From the NCBI GenBank assembly GCA_036571765.1, contig BROE01000023.1:6817077-6881076 (forward strand): 64,000 nt of DNA. The letters run 5' to 3'. The notes below the pieces were generated by a model. The model searched no databases, had not been told where the DNA came from, and was given only the letters and a program-made list of their open reading frames with translations. Origin of the DNA: Plecoglossus altivelis. Taxonomy: Eukaryota; Chordata; Actinopteri; Osmeriformes; Plecoglossidae. Position 1 is the stretch's first letter. Every line of letters starts with the position of its first letter. Below, one piece after another: positions 56,789-64,000 of the stretch. The translations under genes were made by a program, and so were the position numbers.

Positions 56789-59700
56789 ATGGCGGAAGTA
56801 GAGAAGGATGGAGAACCTGCAACAGACAAAGATGATTTACAAATTTTAAAGGTACTCGGGTTATATCATCACTCTAGCAGATATACTTATCTTATTGTCA
56901 TACTGCTTGTAATATATTTAACATATATATTGGTGCTAGTCTATATAATTAGGTTAGCCACTGTAGTTTCTGTAAGTGCATAGTCGTTACTATAACAACT
57001 GACACTAACTGTCAGGATAATCGTCCAAATGCGGTGCTGAATACAAGATAATATACTAGAGACTTGCAGGCTATGGACTTCTGAAAATGCGGAGCATCGG
57101 TGGGAATCTGCCTCATGTGCTGATCTTCCTTGCGCATCGGGATGCTAGCAACTAGCTATTACGCTGCTGATTCCTTTGTACGATAGAGGCTACTGTACTG
57201 TACATGGGCTATCCAGGGCCTACTGTAGCCATCTAGATGGTTAACCAGCCATGCAGCCATAGTGCCGTGTCATCTTTCTGTCATTTTGCGACACACATTC
57301 ACTTCATCCCCATCCCATCTTGCATCTGCTTTGACTGTCTCAGATGAGCTAGACCAGGGATGGGTAATCCTGGTCGTCGGGGGCCACTGTCCTGAAGGTT
57401 TTAGATATTTTTAGATGTTTAGATGTTTCCCTGATTATAATGATCAGGCTTCCACAGAGCTTGACAATGACCCATTCATTAGAATCAGATGTGCTGGGTA
57501 GCAGGGAAACATCAAAAACTTTCAGGACAGCATCCCTCAAGGACCAGGAGTGCCCACCCCTGAGCTAGACACACATTCTATTCAGTGATATGATATTGAT
57601 TGAGTGTTTTCATATTGAAATGTACCTTTTCTCTTTGGTTTAGGACATTGTGGATGAATTGTATAATTTTAGGGACCATTACTTTGAGACGCACAATGTG
57701 GAAGATGCTGAGAGGAAACAGAATGATGTCACCGTGGAGATGGAGAGAGCGCTCAAGAAACTAGAAGAGACAGAAGGTAAGCGTCACTGCAGCAAGACAA
57801 AGTTAACTGTCCAATGACTTGCACAGTAACATCGTAACCATTCATGATTCATATGTAATGTGCCAAGCTTCCATAATATATCGAATGTTGGAAAAGAAAT
57901 TTAAAAACCCTGTTGACTTGGAGTTTCTTACTGTTGCTCCTCCTTCCCCAGAGTCTCACAGAAACAGCGCTGAGTTTCTACTGCTGAAGGGCCGGTGTCT
58001 GAGCGTGGCCCCAGCCTTCAGCCCCACAGCGGAGGAGTGCCTGTCCCGGGCTGTGAAGCTGGAGCCGGGCCTGGTGCAGGGCTGGAACACCCTGGGTGAG
58101 CAGTACTGGAAGAAGGGCGATTTAACCGCGGCTAAGACCTGCTTCACTGGAGCCCTGCAACAGGTGAGGTGGAACGATACCATAGCAACATGCAGTGTTG
58201 TAGCTGAGGTGATGCTAGTGGTAAGACTGCGTTTGACGTGTCGTTTTAAAATGGAAATAGTCCCTCGGAACTAACCACTGGAATTCTGTTGGAACTCTGC
58301 ACTTGCTTCATGTTAACTGTTTGGTTCCCCTGTTCAGAGTAAGAACAAGGTGTCTCTGCGCAGCCTGTCCATGGTGCTGCGGCAGCTACCAGGAGGGGGC
58401 AGCGATGAGCAGGGCAAGAGGGTGCTGGAGAGCGTGGACATGGCCAGACAGGCCGTCCAGCTAGACGTCACAGACGGGACCTCCTGGTGTGAGTGTGTGG
58501 GGTGGGGCAACAAGGAGGCTTGCGGAACAAAAGTGTGTGTGTGTTAAGAGCTGAGGATTTTACCAATCTCATCTTTGTCAATGAAGCCAGTCTCTCTCAT
58601 TCACCCTCCAGAACTGAGGAAAGAATCAAGTTATTCTAGTCAACTTGAGTAAAAAAATCAAATCTATATTCTTTGTGTGTTTGTTGTTATGTTGACAGAC
58701 ATCTTGGGAAATGCCTATATATCTCTGTTCTTCACCTGCGGTCAAAACCCCCAGATGTCTCAGCAGGCTCTGAGTGCCTACGCCCAGTCTGTGAGTGCAC
58801 TGATCATCAAGCTCAGATCGCTTTTCCAAAGCAGTTTCGTTTCTGTTTACTGGTGTCTACAGAAGTAGTACCAACTCTTTTTTTTTTTCCTTCTGTCTAT
58901 CAGGAGAAAGTGGACCGAACAGCTTCCTCTAACCCTGACCTGCACTTCAACAGAGCTACGGTCTGTAAACACAATTTGTGCGTCTGTAAAAATTCCTGTA
59001 TTTGAGGTACAAGTCTATATAGTCGTTTTTTCATGTGTTTACTCAAAATCGATATATTTGATCTGTACTACGTGTTCCGTCGACTCGCCCTTTGAATTCT
59101 AACAACGGTTTGTGCTTGATCCTCCCTCCCTCCCTTAGCTGTTCCAGTACGAGGAGATGTTCGGGTCGGCGCTGGGCGGGTACAGCAGGGCAGCGGCCCT
59201 GGACCCTGGGTGGGAGGAGCCTCCGGAGCGGGAGAGGCAGTTGCTGGAGTACCTGAGGAAGGTCACGGAGCTCACAGAGAACAAGGTGGGAAGGATGAAG
59301 GACACACACACGCATCTCTCACTCAGAGAAACGTTGTTCCATGGGGTTATCAGTGATAAATACAGATTCTAATTGATCATTTCGGTGTACTGGAATCACA
59401 ACCGTCTCGATGGAAGAGATGACCTGATGAGCGTTTTGCAATTTTCTTTCCACCCAGTAGGTGGCAGCATGCTATTACAGTTCTTCCCTACTTCAAGTAA
59501 CCCTTCCCACCTTTCATCCCCAGGGCAAGGTGAAGGCGCGTCGTTTGAGAACCATGCTCTCCAACCTGAGCACCTCAGCCTTGGGGCCGTGTACCAACCC
59601 TCAGTTCCGCTCCCCCACAGGCCGAGTTGGAAGCCTGGAGCCCCGGTTGCTGTCTTCCCTGACACACGGCCACAACGCTGGGGTGGCAGCCCTGGGCAAG

Positions 59701-60622
59701 GTGGTGTTCAGTCTGGCCTCGGAAGGACGCATGGCCTTGTGAGTTCACTCAGGGGTTGTGTTGATCTCTCCATTCAGTTCAGTCTCTTGTCTACATGAGG
59801 CTACCCTTTCATCAATGGTTAGCTCTCTCTCTCCCTCTCTCTCTGTATTTAAACTTATGGAAAATAGGAATGCAAATCACTTTTGTGGCTCAAAGCATGG
59901 ACTTTGCCTTCTGCATACGTGAGAAAGTAAACAGAGGCGTCTCCCTCTTTTCCCCTCCCCCCATCTTCCCTCTCTCCTTTCCCCCTCCCTCTCTCCTCCT
60001 TCCCTCTCCCTCTCTCCTCCTTCCCCCTCCATCTCTCCTCCCTCCCTCCTCCCCCCCCCATCCATCTCTCCTTCCTCCCTCCCCCCCATCCTCCCTCAGT
60101 ACGTTTGGCATGGTGGACAGCGAGGAGACTTGCTGCGTGGTGATGGTGTACAACACAGCCAACAGCTGGGGGGTCCTGATAGGAGACTCGGTGGTCGTCC
60201 CGGAGCCCCAGGTCAAACGCCACAGCGTAGCACACAACGGCCAGGTCTGTCTCTGCCACTTGCACTCAGTCATGCTGCATGTGCATGGACACGGAGGGCA
60301 GTCAAGATCTGAACACCTTACATGCTAAACTGCTGCACACTCTCCACTACACAGCACGTGTCACTTCCTTTGCCGCATATCATCTTCTAACGCAGTATTC
60401 GGCTTTACACACGTCTAGTTTAAATACTTTTACTCCCTACTTGAAAACTCTCGTACCTTTCAACGATCTGACTTATTGATTTCCATTTTGTCTTCCTCTT
60501 AGTCTTTTGATTTCCGGAGTATACGAGTGGACTCACCGCTGCTCCTCATCGTGAACGGAAAGAAACAGAACGCCCAGAGTCAGACGGCGGCGTCGGTGAG
60601 CTACAAGCCTCAGAGCGAATGA
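56789..60622 (+). CDS. ttc5: Tetratricopeptide repeat protein 5 (TTC5/STRAP)
   Basis: TPR protein known as a p300/JMY cofactor in the stress response and as the factor that recognises nascent tubulin in tubulin-mRNA autoregulation. Exons: 56789-56851, 57644-57776, 57952-58163, 58338-58488, 58699-58790, 58904-58960, 59139-59285, 59524-59738, 60100-60244, 60503-60622, all in phase, giving 444 residues (human 440). TPR helices are visible from EFLLLKGRCLSVAPAFSPTAEECLSRAVKLEPGLVQGWNTLGEQYWKKGDLTAAKTCF through NAYISLFF...ALSAYAQS to GGYSRAAALDPGWEEP. The C-terminal OB-fold-like domain contains GKVVFSLASEGRMAFTFGMVDSEE, SWGVLIGDSVVVPEP and SPLLLIVNGK. It ends SYKPQSE. The start MAEVEKDGE follows a GATGG context. 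Complete, with no frameshift. Confidence 0.96.
57355..57562. mobile_element. hAT-type MITE with perfect 8-bp target duplication
   Basis: A 208-bp non-coding element in ttc5 intron 1. Its ends are imperfect inverted repeats: CAGGGATGGGTAATCCTGGTC at the left and the reverse complement of CAGGGGTGGGCACTCCTGGTC at the right, 18 of 21 matching, with similarity extending to about 45 bp. It is flanked by agctagac on both sides (57,347-57,354 and 57,563-57,570). An 8-bp duplication plus CAGGG ends is diagnostic of hAT-driven insertion. Confidence 0.9.
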
Positions 60623-60891
60623 CAGGAGCGTCGGAGGAAGAGACACGTCAAAAGGCTAAGAGCCAGAAACAAGCATGATTTAAATGTTTAAAAAAAAAAA
60701 GAAGAAGAAAAAAGAAAAACCGTGTGCCTGTAATGTTTGACTTCCTGTAAATAGTAGACTCTTTGAATAGTCTTTAGACAAACCCTTTGTACATATTTAT
60801 AAATATTTCTTTTGTATTCTGTTGCTGTGACTGGGGAGATGAGGAGTTTTGTAAATGATGACAATGACTGTGACGACAATGCGTTAAAAAG

Positions 60892-60897
60892 AATAAA
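60892..60897 (+). terminator. ttc5 polyadenylation signal AATAAA
   Basis: An exact AATAAA lies 270 bp after the ttc5 stop in an A-rich context, the usual distance for a short 3'UTR. Confidence 0.65.
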
Positions 60898-61122
60898 AAA
60901 CAAACTTCCCACAAAGAATGCAGACAAATCATTTCTTCCGAACTAGACAGAACTTCACAAATACAAGCATTGGTAATAAACATGACGCATTTTCACAACT
61001 GATAAAACTTGAACGCGACAATAAAAAACCCAAACAGTAAACACTGAACCTGTAATTCATCTGGTTGGATGACAGACCAGCAGTCTGACCTCTTGACCAG
61101 CAGTCTGGAGTGGTCAGCTCGC

Positions 61123-61909
61123 TCACGGCTTCTTGATGAAGCAACGTCCTCTATCTCTGGCTGGGGAGCTGAACTGGAAGAAGGTCCTCGCGCCTTCGGG
61201 CTCCAGGGAGGAGAATAGGCGGCTGTCCCCCTCTGCGCCCATGCCCAGGAACGAAGGGCTTCCTCTGGGGGAGGGCTGCCGGCCCACCCCTGGGAAACAG
61301 GCAGAAGGTTCAGTGTCGTCTAGGCGTTTTCCCCTTAAAGCCACTAGGTAAGTTACCTAGTGGCTTCTGCTAACTGTGCTCAGTCTGTTAACTCTACAGT
61401 ATACATGCTCCTTTCTGTTCTGTCTATGATGCGTTTCCTGCATTCTCTCAGTGTATTTCTTTGTATTACTAAGGTATTAGTACTACTTTGTATGGGATGG
61501 GGATCATACACACAGCAAATTGTTCAACAACAGCAAAATATGAACGTGAAAAAAACAAAAAACAACTTCAATAAGGATTGTTCCATTCCATCTGTCTCCC
61601 TGCCTCTCCCTGCCCCTCTGTCTCCCTGCCTCTCCCTCTCCCTGCCTCTTCCTCTCCCTGCCTCTCCCTCTCCCTGCCTCTCCCTCTCCCTGCCTCTCCC
61701 TCTCCCTGCCTCTTCCTCTCACCTGAGGTGAAGTCGGACGCTCCGTGGGGGGGTGCTTCTCTCTCCCCCACCACCATGTTACGCAGCCTGAGGGAATCAT
61801 ACAGACCCTGCAGCTTCTGGTACTGTCTGTTCCTCTCCATGAGGCGCTCCGACACCTCGCTGTACTTCCTCTTGTACTCGTCCGTCACCTGTGGGTGACA
61901 GGAAGAGAG

Positions 61910-61944
<35 letters not shown>

Positions 61945-62805
61945 GGGGTTGAGAAGACAAACGAACATGGTGGAGAGGTTCAGTATGAGAAGCAGGGTCT
62001 GGCCTGAACAGTTCTTCACACAGGAGGTTTGTGAGTCAGACCAACTTAGCACCGACCCTCCGTAAGTCAGACCTGCTACCATGGCCTGGGCTCAGGGACA
62101 TGCTCGTAGACGCTGCTGCGTTTTAGGACCGGTTGGCAATGTCATTGATTGAGCGATGCACAGGTTCCGGTACCTTCTTCAGAGAAGCGATCTCCCCCCT
62201 CATCGCACCGAGTTCCAGTTCTCTACTCTGGTTCTGCTGGGTTAGAACCTTTTCCATCTGCTTGACTTGTCCCTCTGCTCTGGACAGGCTGTACTCCTGG
62301 TACATTCGCTCCTGGTGCACCTGCCACAGGCACACACCCACACACACACATACACAGAAGGGTTCCTCACGTGGTGGCACTTGCGCGTGATAATCGCCGT
62401 TTTGTGGCGATTTGCACACATATCAAACACAATGGCGAATCATTTGAATAGTGGTGTGCTTGAGGAGTCACGAAACGAAAACAACAAACAAAAACCATCC
62501 TCACTGACCTGGTAAGTCCAGAAGGCCAGCGCGCGTGCACTGATGTCCAGCACAGTCTCTGGCCTGAGACCCGCGAGGACCATAGCCTTGTACTCCTCGG
62601 ATGGGGACAACTCTGTGCGCACGATGTCAAGCTTCCCCGAGAGCGCGGAGGAACAGGCGGGGCAGATCGCTGGGGATCGACTGAACTCACCAGAACCGTG
62701 TTGATCGCAAAAGGCATGTGAACAGGCCGTGACCCAAGCGAATCCACACAACTTAGACCGGCACTTCGGGAAGTTGCAGAGCAGAGTATCGTCGCAGAGA
62801 GACAT
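61123..62805 (-). CDS. ccnb1ip1: Cyclin B1-interacting protein 1 (HEI10), E3 ligase
   Basis: SUMO/ubiquitin E3-type RING protein that marks meiotic crossover sites and has been linked to cyclin B1. Exons: 62509-62805, 62174-62320, 61723-61888, 61289-61... continuing to 61123-61289, in phase, giving 258 residues (human 277). The N-terminus (MSLCDDTLLCNFPKCRSKLCGFAWVTACSHAFCDQHG...ICPAC) is the divergent RING, with its Cys/His ligands all present, followed by the near-invariant LSGKLDIVRTELSPSEEYKAMVLAGLRPE. A central coiled coil (YQEYSLSRAEGQVKQMEKVL... to LMERNRQYQKLQGLYDSLRLRN) follows. The C-terminal tail is Ser/Gly/Pro-rich and shorter than in human, ending SPARDRGRCFIKKP. The start is the ATG at 62,805. 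The third intron contains a CT/GA microsatellite beside the exon. It is tail-to-tail with ttc5. Confidence 0.95.
61584..61720. repeat. CTGCCTCTCCCTCTCC microsatellite beside a ccnb1ip1 exon
   Basis: Pyrimidine-rich tandem units (tgcctctccctctccc and variants) end within a few bases of the donor at 61,722. In transcript orientation it is a purine-rich run directly after the donor, which gives spurious open frames. Confidence 0.85.
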
Positions 62806-64000
62806 GTATAGAAAGTTAGCTACGATAATAGGACACAAAAGCAGAGATGATGGTTAGCACGTTAAGTGGTTACCACAAGAAGGTTTTTCTCAGAAACTGG
62901 CTGCACTATAGCTACCACAGGCCTAGTACAGGACACTTTGGGCCCACACAGTATAATATAACACAGTATCACAAAACTATATCAGACAACAGCAATATTT
63001 GGTGATGAATCTTGCTGTTGGCTACCTAGCTTGCAACGCAGGTTTGTTTGGCGTTAACTAGCTATGTTGCTACTGTAAAGTTAGCTAGATTGTAATCTGA
63101 AGCAAACCCTCTAAATCTAAAAATCAATGTTTATACAATGTTTACCTACAGTTGACTAATAAGCACGACAAATGTAAAAGCGTCAGTGATGATAAAGTAA
63201 CGCTACAGAACCAATGATATTAAGACCGCATGTTAGAATGTCCTTCAGCTCATGGATAAGGTAAAAGTAATCTGATTGGCTATGATTGACTACTCTCTCA
63301 CTTAACCAATCATAATACTTTGTCTACATTTTACTCTTCTTTATTCCTTATTTCAAAGATCTTATTAGAAAACCGTGGCACCATTTTTAATTTTAAAATA
63401 ATTTAATTTTAATGTTAAAAAATAATCAACTAACTCTAACAATGTTAAAGATGATATTTTTCCGTTTGATATGCTGCATGTTGTCATGCGCACAGGCACT
63501 GAAGACACACATGAGGGACACCTACTTAAATTTGGTATTTTCTTTCTGTCTCCCTTTTATCCCTGCTCCACGTGGTACAGGAGCCAGGGCGGGGGGTGAA
63601 AGAGGGGCATTGTGCTGAACAGCAGTGGATCCGGGGGTTCATAGTGAGAGAGGGGAGACGGAGATGCTCACTCAACTGTGTCCAGTGCGCCCATTGTCGT
63701 AGATTCCCATCTATTCTTTCCCTTTTAAATAGAGCTCCGCGCGCAGTAGTGGAAGGAGGGGGTCGGGGTTTCGGGGCTGTAGTGTGTGTTGCGGGAGACA
63801 GAACATGGAACACATCCATGTTCTAGCGTGGCAGGGAAATCCAGAAAAAACCCCCACCCCTGTTAATTAGCCATCTTAAAATGAAAGGCAAATGGACCCC
63901 ATTCATTCCACTGCAAGAACCGCACCACCGCGTCTATGATTGTTATGATTTTTGTAGACGTTCTCGTTCAACTCAAAACACTTGGAAGTGGAGGACTCAA
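62806..64000. other. ccnb1ip1 upstream region; no further gene seen
   Basis: The ccnb1ip1 promoter must lie in the first part. A TGATTGG (63,270-63,285 area) and a CCAATCA (63,305-63,313 area) form an inverted CCAAT pair. The remaining sequence to the window end shows no supported exon. Confidence 0.4.

Overview
The window is teleost fish genomic DNA. The genes have vertebrate intron/exon structure with GT/AG splice sites, the intergenic DNA is crowded with CA/GT and CT/GA microsatellites and minisatellites, and there are fish-type hAT, Tc1 and Keno-like elements. I cannot name the species.

Layout from left to right. Positions 1-7,500 are repeat-rich and show no gene. From about 7,650 to the assembly gap at 25,730 lies a forward kdm6b gene (JmjC H3K27me3 demethylase, JMJD3). 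It has a CRE-containing promoter, two apparent untranslated leader exons and 15 coding exons, one of them 3.9 kb long. It is cut by a run of exactly 500 N inside the JmjC region, and the last exons are absent. Right of the gap is a different kind of sequence: a reverse-strand, Keno-like (Tx1 clade) non-LTR retrotransposon whose 5' end sits in the first 51 nt of a U2 snRNA sequence, then, about 1.1 kb further on, a complete reverse-strand U2 snRNA gene. A gene-free stretch with a Tc1-like remnant follows.

From 33,251 to 36,846 is a five-exon tm4sf5-like gene (L6 tetraspan family), with a 45-bp minisatellite in its last intron. A repeat-rich stretch leads to a small gene that I do not recognise: a TATA promoter and ATG-free leader exon at about 43.3-43.5 kb, a 6-kb intron, then two exons encoding an 84-residue Cys/Arg-rich protein (49,460-50,310).

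The right end is gene-dense: mettl3 (m6A writer, reverse, 11 exons, complete), ttc5 (p300/JMY cofactor and tubulin autoregulation factor, forward, 10 exons, complete) and ccnb1ip1/HEI10 (meiotic crossover RING protein, reverse, 4 exons, complete). mettl3 and ttc5 are head-to-head across 570 bp, and ttc5 and ccnb1ip1 are tail-to-tail across 500 bp.

The genes do not form one pathway. kdm6b (chromatin), mettl3 (RNA methylation), U2 (splicing) and ttc5 (transcription/tubulin mRNA decay) are housekeeping or regulatory neighbours. The least conventional parts are the U2/Keno junction, the join across the gap, and the small unrecognised gene.
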